Source: Candidatus Zixiibacteriota bacterium (GTDB lineage: Bacteria > Zixibacteria > MSB-5A5 > SM1-73). Taken from it: a DNA stretch of 17,835 bases. Positions 7,929 through 16,100 of the stretch are shown here, piece by piece. Both the position numbers and the translations under genes were made by a program. Below the pieces are notes generated by a model. The model worked only from the letters and a program-made list of their open reading frames with translations, was not told the origin of the DNA and ran no database searches. The stretch is taken from assembly GCA_020341875.1 (NCBI GenBank), contig CP070839.1, positions 457,706 through 475,540 of the forward strand. Direction: 5' to 3'. How positions within the stretch are numbered: position 1 is the first letter of the stretch; the number at the start of each line of letters is the position of its first letter.

Positions 7929-8216
7929 CTACCCAATCACGGCCAGTATGTCGCTTTCCCGCATTATGAGATAGTCCACGTCGTCCACGGTGACCTCGGT
8001 GCCGGAGTACTTTCCATAGAGGACCTTGTCACCCTTCTTGACCTCCATGGCAACCTGCTTCCCGTCATCCGTCATCCGGCCCGAGCCCACCTCCACAACC
8101 TCTCCCTGCTGGGGCTTCTCCTTGGCCGTATCCGGGATGATTATGTCACCCTTCTTTTGTTCCCCCACCTCCAGGGACTTAATCAACACCCTGTCTGCCA
8201 AAGGCTTAACCTGCAT
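7929..8216 (-). CDS. groES: Co-chaperonin GroES (Hsp10)
   Basis: A 95-residue co-chaperonin that caps the GroEL chamber as a heptamer. It starts MQVKPLADRVLIKSLE and contains the mobile loop around EVGEQKKGDIIIPD, the GEVVEVGSGR segment and the terminal LIMRESDILAVIG. AAGGAGG lies 7 bases upstream of the ATG, a strong ribosome binding site. It is first in the groES-groEL operon, with CIRCE 57 bases upstream of the start codon. Confidence 0.99.
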   Translation of the reverse strand: MQVKPLADRVLIKSLEVGEQKKGDIIIPDTAKEKPQQGEVVEVGSGRMTDDGKQVAMEVKKGDKVLYGKYSGTEVTVDDVDYLIMRESDILAVIG

Positions 8217-8272
8217 AACACAACCTCCTTTTTAAGAAGTTAAACGTTGATCGTTGCCATTATTGAAGCTTG

Positions 8273-8299
8273 TTAGCACTCTACGCTGGAGAGTGCTAA
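8273..8299 (-). promoter_or_regulatory. CIRCE operator (HrcA binding site)
   Basis: A perfect inverted repeat, TTAGCACTC - 9 bases - GAGTGCTAA, identical to the CIRCE consensus. HrcA binds CIRCE to repress heat-shock operons. Here it lies in the predicted groES leader, about 80-105 bases downstream of the probable transcription start. Confidence 0.97.
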
Positions 8300-8330
8300 A
8301 GAGTTTGCAAAAAAAAATCACGACCTTCTC

Positions 8331-8369
8331 GGCCATCCCGGCTTGATGCACGCCGATGCCGGAAAGGCC
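8331..8369 (-). other. Stem-loop in the groES leader
   Basis: GGCC (8331-8334) pairs with GGCC (8366-8369), and inside it CCGGC (8338-8342) pairs with GCCGG (8358-8362), separated by a symmetric 3-base internal loop. It lies between the predicted promoter and CIRCE. The role is unknown. Confidence 0.4.
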
Positions 8370-8387
8370 TTCAGGCGACGGTGTGGG

Positions 8388-8416
8388 AATATACAGGCCC
8401 GACTTTTTCTTGTCAA
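8388..8416 (-). promoter_or_regulatory. Predicted sigma70-type promoter of groESL
   Basis: On the minus strand TTGACA (8416-8411) is separated by 17 bases from TATATT (8393-8388), close to consensus. The -35 hexamer overlaps the coaX stop codon (8415-8413). The predicted start is near 8380. Confidence 0.75.
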
Positions 8417-9201
8417 CTGTTTTTTTGAGATTTTTTCGTCTGCAGATAGATTCTTCTCAATCCCTCCAGCGTCAGGGTGGGGTTGACCTCTTCGATTGTC
8501 CTCGATTCCCTGGCAATCAGCTCCGCCAGCCCGCCGGTGGCAACAATCTTTGGCTTTTTCTTTATCTTGTGCTCCTTCTTCAGCTCTTCTCTAACTCTGT
8601 TTACGATCTCATCTATCTGCCCCACGGATCCGAAGACGATTCCGGATCTCATGCTCTCCTCGGTGCTACTCCCGATGGCTTTCCGTGGTCTCTCCAGGCT
8701 CACCTTGAATAGCTGCGCCGCCCTCTGGAAGAGATGCATGGACGACGTCTCCACCCCGGGGGCGATGGCTCCGCCCAAGTATTCTCCCTTGTCCGAGATA
8801 ACGTCGAAGTTGGTGGAAGTTCCCAGGTCTACTACGATAGCGGGTCCTCCGTACAGCTGGTAAGCCGCCACAGCGTTGGCTATCCGGTCGGCCCCTACCT
8901 TGGATGGGTCATCATAGACGATCTTGATTCCCAAGGGAAGACTACAGCTTACCAGAACGGGGTCGACCGCCAGGAACTTCCTACTCATATCTTGGTAGAC
9001 CGAGGTGAGGGGTGGAACCACCGAGCAGATTATCACGCCGGTGATCTTCCGGTGATCGCGTAGGAACTGCTTCACCAGTATTCCGCATTCATCCATGGTA
9101 ACGGCATGATTCGAGGTCACCCGAAAATGATCGATCAGTTTCTCCTTACGGAATATTCCCAGCACGGTGTGACTGTTTCCGATGTCAATTGCCAACAGCA
9201 T
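8413..9201 (-). CDS. coaX: Type III pantothenate kinase CoaX
   Basis: A 262-residue ASKHA-fold kinase that phosphorylates pantothenate in the first step of CoA synthesis. Visible motifs are the N-terminal MLLAIDIGNSHTVLG (D6), SVVPPLT (60-66), GADRIANAVAAY (from 103), VDLGTSTNFDVI (from 124) and GGAIAPG (143-149), all characteristic of CoaX and absent from the type I and II enzymes. The frame extends 20 codons further upstream to 9261. I chose ATG 9201 because the conserved strand begins there and GAGG lies about 9 bases upstream. It is last in the nadC-birA-GT-coaX cluster. No terminator is seen after it; its stop codon overlaps the groES promoter. Confidence 0.96.
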   Translation of the reverse strand: MLLAIDIGNSHTVLGIFRKEKLIDHFRVTSNHAVTMDECGILVKQFLRDHRKITGVIICSVVPPLTSVYQDMSRKFLAVDPVLVSCSLPLGIKIVYDDPSKVGADRIANAVAAYQLYGGPAIVVDLGTSTNFDVISDKGEYLGGAIAPGVETSSMHLFQRAAQLFKVSLERPRKAIGSSTEESMRSGIVFGSVGQIDEIVNRVREELKKEHKIKKKPKIVATGGLAELIARESRTIEEVNPTLTLEGLRRIYLQTKKSQKNS

Positions 9202-9285
9202 GATGGTATCCTCAATTATGGAAGCTTCATGTCCCCTCGCCTCGTTGGGGGGAGGGTCCACTCGAGGTTCTCGACCACGTGCTCC

Positions 9286-10821
9286 TTAATCTGTCGATTT
9301 AATCCTTCTGAAGATGTCATATCTACATACGTTCAGTTCCAGATCCTCTAGAGGGATTCTTGCTCGGCTGACGTCCACGGAGGATGCATCGAAGGTTGCC
9401 ATTCTCTCGTAGTTTTCCTCCAACCACTGGCTTTGTATCACCTGCGAAAAGTAAGGTCCGGCAAATCCTATCAGGAAATAGGCCGGTTTGTACTCTTTCA
9501 AGAAACCGAGACGATCTCTGCTTTTGTTGAAGGGAATCACCTGAGGCGAGATAAGCCCATCCTGATCCAGGATATAGCGCCCGGAGTAATAGCCCATGTA
9601 GCCGATATCCTCCGCGCAGACCGTGTCTGTTGGATGTGTGTTCTCCGAAAGCCATAGTCCAATGCTCTTGTGAATGTCTTCTAAGGCTATCTGTTCAACC
9701 GTCACCAGCCTGACGGTGCGCTTCATCTGCTGGAAGTAGATGAGCCCAGCCAGGAGGCAAACTGCAGATATAACCACTATTCTCAGAGTCTTAAGACTAG
9801 TGGCGGCATTCGTTCTCTGCCCTAAGGAGCCGACTTTCCTTTTCCAGAATTCGTCCGCCTTCTCGAACACAAGGTCAGCACCTAAAGCGACCAGAATCAG
9901 GTAGCCCAGATAAAAGGGAACGTAATACCACATGTGCATCTTGGTTGCACCAAGGAAAAAGAAGACGAAATAGAACGCGGTCCACAGGGCTATAATGACG
10001 TAAGATCTGGCTCTGGTCAAGACCGTGTAAAATCCGGCCAGCGCCAGCAACAGCATGGGCCAGCCTATCTTAATCCTCAGGAACAAGAACTCCCAGAAGA
10101 TCCTCCATTTAGGTGTTTCCCATACCGTAGCGGAATACAGGGCCTTCTTGCCGGGCACTGAATTAGGAATGGGCGATCCAAAATACAAAAAGGAAAAGAC
10201 AAGCCACGGCAACACCACTGCCATGGAGCCCAGCACTATCTTTACCGGAAATCTCCGGTGTTGCCAGACAAAGTGGATTACCATGGCAAGCCCGAGAAGG
10301 ACCCCATCTACTCTGGTCAGGATGGTTAAACCTAGAAACAGAGCGGTCAAACCGAAATTCTTCTTGTAGTAGCAGTAAAGAGAGGCGGCGATAAAGAACA
10401 CGTACAGGCTGGTCTCCATTCCGGAGATGGACCACACCGTGACTCTCGGGAAAAGAACGTAGAAGAAAGCGGCGAGAGCCGCCACACCGGTCCTGAACTG
10501 TTTTAACAGGAGAAATATCAGGATCCCGCTGAGACAGTCCGCTCCGATATTTATTATGCGGGCAAACAGCAGAATTGGCAGCCCGAGCTTGACCAGGAAG
10601 GCTAACAGCAGCGTGTACAGGGGAGTGGAAGTCCCCAATATCCTCTCCCCCTGATTGTAGACAAACCCCTTGCCGGCAGCGATGTTTTCCGCGTAGCGAA
10701 AGGTGATAAACGAGTCATCTGCAAGATGGTTGGAATAGTAAACCAGAAGCCCCCGTGTCAGGATGGTGACAAGGATAATGAGTATGACTATGGGTATCGC
10801 GTTGCCGCTGTCTTTCACCAT
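9286..10821 (-). CDS. GT-C fold membrane glycosyltransferase (GT39/ArnT/AftB-like)
   Basis: A 511-residue polytopic membrane protein, with roughly ten hydrophobic segments by eye. TM1 spans about residues 9-30. A first extracytoplasmic loop follows with the acidic pair D35-D36 in DDSFITFRYAENIAAGKGF and then ERILGTSTPLYTLLLA, the arrangement seen in lipid-linked-sugar-dependent GT-C enzymes. A later SGMETSLYVFF motif and LTRVDG fit the same group. These enzymes transfer a sugar from a polyprenyl-phosphate donor on the outer face of the inner membrane. The acceptor cannot be predicted. The C-terminal part (from about 380) is a soluble domain. It lies between birA and coaX, separated by 99 and 84 bases, and has no obvious promoter of its own. 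Confidence 0.8.
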   Translation of the reverse strand: MVKDSGNAIPIVILIILVTILTRGLLVYYSNHLADDSFITFRYAENIAAGKGFVYNQGERILGTSTPLYTLLLAFLVKLGLPILLFARIINIGADCLSGILIFLLLKQFRTGVAALAAFFYVLFPRVTVWSISGMETSLYVFFIAASLYCYYKKNFGLTALFLGLTILTRVDGVLLGLAMVIHFVWQHRRFPVKIVLGSMAVVLPWLVFSFLYFGSPIPNSVPGKKALYSATVWETPKWRIFWEFLFLRIKIGWPMLLLALAGFYTVLTRARSYVIIALWTAFYFVFFFLGATKMHMWYYVPFYLGYLILVALGADLVFEKADEFWKRKVGSLGQRTNAATSLKTLRIVVISAVCLLAGLIYFQQMKRTVRLVTVEQIALEDIHKSIGLWLSENTHPTDTVCAEDIGYMGYYSGRYILDQDGLISPQVIPFNKSRDRLGFLKEYKPAYFLIGFAGPYFSQVIQSQWLEENYERMATFDASSVDVSRARIPLEDLELNVCRYDIFRRIKSTD

Positions 10822-10848
10822 CTAAGAGAACCTGAGAGAAGGTTTACG

Positions 10849-10899
10849 ACTCTCCTGCGTGAACACCCGCCAAATACTCTCTCCTGTGTGAGGAGAGGA
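10849..10899. repeat. Intergenic direct and inverted repeat
   Basis: Two similar segments, ACTCTCCTGCGTGA (10849-10862) and ACTCTCTCCTGTGTGA (10876-10891). The second forms a hairpin, CTCTCCT (10879-10885) with AGGAGAG (10891-10897) around a GTGTG loop. It lies in the gap between birA and the glycosyltransferase gene. It resembles dispersed CTCTCC/GGAGAG palindromes common in intergenic DNA, but only one copy is visible here. Confidence 0.45.
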
Positions 10900-10920
10900 C
10901 TGGGTGAGGCTACCCATGAA

Positions 10921-11907
10921 TTACAGAACCGTCACCTCACCTGCCCTCACCACCTTTTCACCCCTTGGAGTTCTTATCACTAATGAACCATAATCGTCAA
11001 TGTCCCGGGCCAAGCCCTCTATTTTCTCTCGTCCGAATTTCACCGCCACCTTTTTGCCCAGAAGGAAGGAGAATTTCTTTATCAACTGGCGCTGTGGAGA
11101 CAATCCCTTCTTTTTGAAATCCAGGTAGAGGGATTCAAATCTCTGCAGAAAGGAGGTCAAAAGCCTCACTCTGGAAACTTCTTTTCCCCACTCTATCCGG
11201 ATAGAGGTGGCACGTGCCGAGAGCTTCTTGGGAAAATCCCGGGGTAGATGGTTAACGTTCACCCCAACTCCTGCGATCACGAAGTTGGTTCTGTCCAGCT
11301 CCGCGGAGAGTTCGAGGAGTATGCCGCCCACTTTCAGGCCGTTTATCAGACAATCGTTGGGCCATTTTATCCGGGCATCCAATCTGGTGAGTCTTTTGAT
11401 GGTCTGGGCCAGGGCCAAACCGGCGCAGATGGAAAGCCCGGGAGCCTTAAATGGCGGGATGTTCGGGCGCAAGATAAGGCTTATCCACAAACCCATCCCC
11501 GGGGGGGAATACCAGTCCCTCCCCATCCGTCCCCTGCCTCTGGTCTGTTCATCTGCCAAAATCAGCGCCCCCTCCCGGGCTCCCGCTTCCGCCAATCGGA
11601 ATCCCAATTGGTTGGTCGATCCCAGGCTGCGGTAGGACAGGACCTCCTTTCCCATAATCTTTGTACTCAACTTTCTCTTCACCTCTCCGGGCAGAATGAG
11701 ATCAGGGCTTTTCAGCAGCCTGTAACCCTTTCCCTTCTCAGATGAGATTTCGAAATCCCACCGTCTCAATTCTTTTATCGCCTGATAGACTACGTAGGGA
11801 TGCACTCGCAGCTTCTCCGATATCTCTTTTGTGCTCAGAAAAGTGCGCCGTTTCTTCTGTAGAAGTGACAACACCTCTTCACCGGCTGCCTGCATACTTC
11901 TCTTCAT
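10921..11907 (-). CDS. birA: Bifunctional biotin-[acetyl-CoA-carboxylase] ligase / biotin repressor BirA
   Basis: A 328-residue class II biotin protein ligase that makes biotinyl-5'-AMP and attaches biotin to carboxylase carrier proteins. Residues 1-68 form a winged helix-turn-helix (LSTKEISEKLRVHPYVVYQ), so it may also repress genes. The catalytic domain shows STNQ (97-100), GRGRMGRDWYS (124-134), KWPND (181-185) and GLKVGGILLE, then a C-terminal SH3-like domain ending VRAGEVTVL. An internal ATG at 11895 is an alternative start, and the ribosome binding site is weak for both. It lies 123 bases after nadC and is probably in the same transcript. No biotin biosynthesis genes are in view, so its regulatory target is unknown. 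Confidence 0.96.
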   Translation of the reverse strand: MKRSMQAAGEEVLSLLQKKRRTFLSTKEISEKLRVHPYVVYQAIKELRRWDFEISSEKGKGYRLLKSPDLILPGEVKRKLSTKIMGKEVLSYRSLGSTNQLGFRLAEAGAREGALILADEQTRGRGRMGRDWYSPPGMGLWISLILRPNIPPFKAPGLSICAGLALAQTIKRLTRLDARIKWPNDCLINGLKVGGILLELSAELDRTNFVIAGVGVNVNHLPRDFPKKLSARATSIRIEWGKEVSRVRLLTSFLQRFESLYLDFKKKGLSPQRQLIKKFSFLLGKKVAVKFGREKIEGLARDIDDYGSLVIRTPRGEKVVRAGEVTVL

Positions 11908-12030
11908 ATGACGTCCGTCCCACTTTCAGGCTGGGTGGGTAAAGCCCAGACCCTGACCCAAAGAGCTAAACACTCGGGCGGGATGAATTCCCCCCCCTTC
12001 TGTCGGGTGACCCAGTGAATGCGTCCGTAC

Positions 12031-12891
12031 TCAGATTTGTGCCTGCGGTTCGCTCAGTGTCAGACTCATGTCCAGCGCAGGGGCGGAATGAGTCAAAGCC
12101 CCCACCGAGATGAAGTCGACTCCGGTTAATGCGATCTTTCTGACATTCTTCAGGTTAACGCTCCCCGACGCTTCGATCTTGACAGCCCGGCTGACGGAGC
12201 GGATCATTCGTACGGCTTTTCTCATCTGGTGGCTTCTCATGTTATCCAGCATTATCCAATCCGGCTTTGATTCAACTGCCTCCCTCACCTCGGATAGATT
12301 TCTGACCTCCACTTCGACTTTCTCTTTTCGGGGCTCTGATCGTGCCCGCATGATCGCTTTGGACATCCCGCCCACGGCCTTGATGTGATTCTCCTTAATC
12401 AGAATCATGTCAAACAGCCCCATGCGATGATTCTCGCCGCCCCCGGTCTTCACCGCATACTTTTCTAGAACCCTCAGGCCCGGTGTGGTCTTTCTGGTAT
12501 CCAGAATCTTTGTTTTCGTTCCTTTCACTTTCTCCACATAGCTGGCGGTCAGGCTGGCAACTCCGGAGAGTCTCTGCAGTAAATTCAATGCCGTCCTTTC
12601 GGCCGAGAGGATGCCCTGTATCTTTCCCCTAACCAAAGCCACCTTCTCTCCTTTCCTGATCCTTTCTCCGTCTCGCTTAAGCATCCTGAAAACAACTCTC
12701 GGATTGACCGTCCGAAAAACCATCCTGGCTACCGGCAATCCGGCCAGGACCCCTTCCTGTTTGGCCACGATCACGGCCTGACCGGAAGGTTGGCTCCCCA
12801 GCAGTAGTTCTGAGGTCACATCCCCGCTGCCGATATCCTCTGACAGCGCCAGGTGTATCAGGTGTTTTATTTCCGGATCTGTGATGCGCAT
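12031..12891 (-). CDS. nadC: Nicotinate-nucleotide pyrophosphorylase (carboxylating), NadC
   Basis: A 286-residue quinolinate phosphoribosyltransferase that turns quinolinate and PRPP into nicotinate mononucleotide in de novo NAD synthesis. Visible signatures are LSEDIGSGDVTSELL (from 17), ERTALNLLQRLSG, DTRKTTPGLR (131-140), KTGGGENHRMGLFDMILIKENH (in two parts, from 148), DWIMLDN and the terminal IEASGSV and VDFISVGALTHS. An in-frame ATG at 12912 exists, but the predicted transcription start (near 12909) lies downstream of it, and GGAGAG (12905-12900) sits 8 bases before ATG 12891, so 12891 is preferred. It is first in the nadC-birA-GT-coaX cluster. Confidence 0.97.
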   Translation of the reverse strand: MRITDPEIKHLIHLALSEDIGSGDVTSELLLGSQPSGQAVIVAKQEGVLAGLPVARMVFRTVNPRVVFRMLKRDGERIRKGEKVALVRGKIQGILSAERTALNLLQRLSGVASLTASYVEKVKGTKTKILDTRKTTPGLRVLEKYAVKTGGGENHRMGLFDMILIKENHIKAVGGMSKAIMRARSEPRKEKVEVEVRNLSEVREAVESKPDWIMLDNMRSHQMRKAVRMIRSVSRAVKIEASGSVNLKNVRKIALTGVDFISVGALTHSAPALDMSLTLSEPQAQI

Positions 12892-12915
12892 GAGATTGAC
12901 TCTCCAGAGCATAGC

Positions 12916-12943
12916 AAGTTAACACAAATTGCCCACTTGTCAA
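12916..12943 (-). promoter_or_regulatory. Predicted sigma70-type promoter of the nadC cluster
   Basis: TTGACA (12943-12938) is separated by 16 bases from TAACTT (12921-12916) on the minus strand. The start would be near 12909, giving a leader of only about 18 nt. The -10 overlaps the palindrome GTTAAC. Confidence 0.65.
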
Positions 12944-13000
12944 CGGAAAATAGGCAAACCGTTTTTCATTCTCGGTACATCACAAAGATCGGTAAAGGGG

Positions 13001-13014
13001 TAGGATCGATCCTA
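13001..13014. promoter_or_regulatory. 14-bp perfect palindrome upstream of the nadC promoter
   Basis: TAGGATCGATCCTA is a perfect dyad 58 bases upstream of the predicted -35 element. It could be an operator for a dimeric regulator, but no second copy is seen in the window and chance cannot be excluded. Confidence 0.3.
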
Positions 13015-13046
13015 TCCGCTGGTAAACGGCGGCAGACATCCAAACC

Positions 13047-13070
13047 GGTAGCCGCACCGTTTAGGGTGCG
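13047..13070. repeat. REP-like palindrome, copy 2
   Basis: GTAGC is followed by the stem CGCACC (13053-13058), a GTTTAG loop and GGTGCG (13065-13070). The layout matches copy 1 at 5951-5975, though the stem bases differ. Confidence 0.4.
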
Positions 13071-13082
13071 AAATGAGAGGTG

Positions 13083-13120
13083 CAAAAAATCACCTCAGCC
13101 TGCTTACAGGCTGAGGTGAT
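13083..13120 (-). terminator. Intrinsic terminator of the cohesin-repeat gene
   Basis: A perfect 14-bp stem (13089-13102 with 13107-13120) with a 4-base loop, followed on the minus strand by TTTTTT. It lies about 30 bases after the stop codon at 13152 and separates this gene from the nadC promoter. Confidence 0.95.
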
Positions 13121-13151
13121 CCAGATTCCACCAAAAGCAGAAACACAGAGG

Positions 13152-16100
13152 CTACTTCAGCAACATCATCTTTTTGGAGTAGACGCTGGCATCTGCTTTC
13201 AGCTTGTAGAAATAAACGCCGCTGGTTACGTCGTTCCCGCCGTCATCCTTTCCATCCCAGCTGACCTTCTTCTGGCCAGGGGTTTGACGCTCGTCCACCA
13301 AGGTTCTGACCCTTTCCCCCAGCACGTTATAAACACGAAGCTGCACATCGGCCTCTTGAGACAGAACGTAGGAGATGACCGTCTCCATGTTGAACGGGTT
13401 GGGATAGTTGTCCAGCAGCTGGCAGACGGAAGGCAGGGAAGGCGAATCCGTTTTGTGCTGCTGTACATAGTATCCGCGGGATCTCAACACGAAGTCCCTA
13501 ATGACATCCGGCGCCGGGCTTCCCGGGGAGAGAAAAGCCACCTCGATTTTCTCGCCGGGCGAGAGCAAGGCGAATTCTCCATCCTCCTGCTCCAACTGAC
13601 GCAAGCTCTGAACCCTGACCGAATGGGATGCCCGAACAGGAAGGTTGTGGTGAAGCTCCGGTTTCTGGGAGCTAACCAGGAAGTAACTTATCTCGTCCGC
13701 CGAATAGAAGCCGGTCCAGGAGATCCTGATTTTGATCTCTCCGTTTTCATCTACGTATTGAGGATCAATGAAGCAGAAGGATTTCTGTGGATTATCTCGA
13801 GGGGGAAGATTCGACAGTTCCATCCAACTACCATCGTTTGCCTGGACCTCGATCTTCAGCATGGTGGGTTCGGGCGAACCGGCACTCTTGGGAATGTTCT
13901 TGGGCGGGGGACCGGGGCCGACTACGGAACCGACAAATACCGGAAGGTCGTCCGAGTTGGCCTCCTGCCGCACGGTAAGCACCAGATGACCAAGCCCGTC
14001 ACAGGTGTAGAAGACTCCGTCGGTTTCCTCGATCTTGTCCAGTTGGTCGACTCCGTGATGATCGACACAGGAAGTCGGGGACACCTGGCTCTCATACAGG
14101 TGAATCTCTCCCTCCGGAGACACCGCCACCTCGGTTCCTGGGGCATGATCCACCACAATCAACTCCAGATTGTCCAGGTAGGATACCTCTTGCTCGAACT
14201 CTCGGATCTGCAGCCGATATTCATCCTGCACCAAGGCCGGCTTTTGCCTCAAGAGCAGATGATCTGTGATAGAAAGCTCAGGTCTGTTCGGATCCTCTGA
14301 CTGAGTCAGGATAGTGTTGTCCTTCTCAAAGCGTTCTCCGGTCCAGGAATAAACAAAAGGACAGCCCGGTGATGGCCGGCTCTTGACCTTTATGCTTCCG
14401 TGATCCCATTCCGGAAGGAACGTGGAGTACATCGGCTCGCAGCCGTTAGCCAGAGTGAGAATCAGGTTGCAGGTGGTATCGGTAAAGGTTATGGGACAGA
14501 CCGTCCCGGCCGGGGTCCCGGATTTCACCTGGAAAGTGATGTAGAATCCGACTCCTCCGGGATAATCGGGATCAGCCAAGATGCAGTGACCGTTGGTGGA
14601 AAAGACGGAAACGTGGGCGGGATCATCCCCGCAGAAGAGGGTATTGGTGACAGCAAAGCGAGCATCTTCCACGCTTTGGTAGATCAGCTTGTCCGGATCG
14701 TAGGCCATGTCTACCCTGAAGTATATCAAGCCCTCCTCATTGTGCACGTAGACCGGAAGCCGGGCATTACTGCCGGCATAGGTCAGAACGTTATCCGGAA
14801 GAGTGAACCTGACTCCCTTGTGATCAACAAAGACGCTTCCAAAGTCATAGGTCGGGATGTAGGCAAAATACTCCGGCGCACATCCGTTGACCACCGCCTG
14901 AAGCGAGTAGCAGAACGGATCGTTGAAGACTAAGGGTACCACGTTCCCCACCGACACCGTATCCTGAACCTTGAAGTGAACGTAGAAGGCGGGCTCACTT
15001 CCCGGCTGTATGCAGCCCTCCGCCCCAGCGGTCAAGAAAACATGCAGGAATCCAGGCCCACAGAAATCGGTGTGGGCATTGAGAATCCCGAAGCGACCAG
15101 CTTCAGCAAATCTGTACTGCAACTGGTCCGGGTCGTATTCCAGCTCCACCCTGAAGTAGCTGACGCCAGCCCCCTGATCTAAGTGGACCGGAACCTCAAG
15201 GTCCGACTGACCGGGGTAAGCGGAGATGTTGTCGGCGATGATGACCTCGAACTCGGGAAGCGCCTCAACGTATACACTCCCGAAATCGTAGGTCGCGCTA
15301 TAGGCCGGATACTCCGGCGCGCATCCATTGACCACGGCCTGGAGTGAATAGCAGAAGGGATCGTTGAAGATCAGAGGGATGGTGGTCCCACCGGGAACGG
15401 ACCCATCCACCCTGAAATGAATGTAGAAAGCCGGTTCACTGCCCGGTTGGGTGCAGCCTTCCGCTCCCCCTGCAAAGCCGAAGACGTGCAGAAATCCAGG
15501 ACCGCAGAAGTCGGTGTGCGCGTTGAAGCTCGTGTAGCGACCACCGGTGACAGACAGGAATTCCAGCTTGCTGGCGTCATATTCCACTTCCACCCGGAAG
15601 TAGTTTACCCCCGCGCCTTGATCGAAGTAAACCGGAACCTCAAGATCCGGCTGACCAGGATAGGCTGGTATGTTTTCGGGGATGGCAAATTCAAACTCCG
15701 GAGCCGGCGGAATGTACACGCTTCCGAAGTCGTAGGTAGGGATGTACGTCGGGTAGCTCGGGGCGCATCCATTCACCACCGCTTGCAGCGAGTAGCAGAA
15801 CGGATCGTTGAAGGTCAGAGGGATTACCGTCTCTTCGGGTACGCCACCGTCCACTGCGAAGTGAATGTAGAACGCCGGTTCGCTCCCCGGCTCGGCACAG
15901 CCGTCTCCCCCTGCAAAAGCGAAAACGTGCAAGAACCCGGCACCGCAGAAATTGGTATGAGCGTTGATAGATCCAAAGCGACCAGTGCTGGCGTGCAGGA
16001 ACTCCAGTTTACTCGGGTCATACTGCACTTCCACCCGAAAATAGTACACCCCGTCCGATTGCTCAAAATAAACCGGTACTTCCAGGTCCGGCTGACCAGT

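Noticed and set aside
9236..9265. C/G-rich segment between the glycosyltransferase gene and coaX as a terminator
   Set aside because: The pairing is imperfect, the loop is ill-defined and no T-tract follows.
12918..12923. GTTAAC over the nadC -10 as a BirA box
   Set aside because: Only one half-like element is present; the paired half-site expected for a BirA operator is absent.
13080..14300. Open frame of 406 codons on the plus strand
   Set aside because: It is wholly antisense to the cohesin-repeat gene and its terminator; the translation has no recognisable domain, while the minus strand encodes clear motifs.
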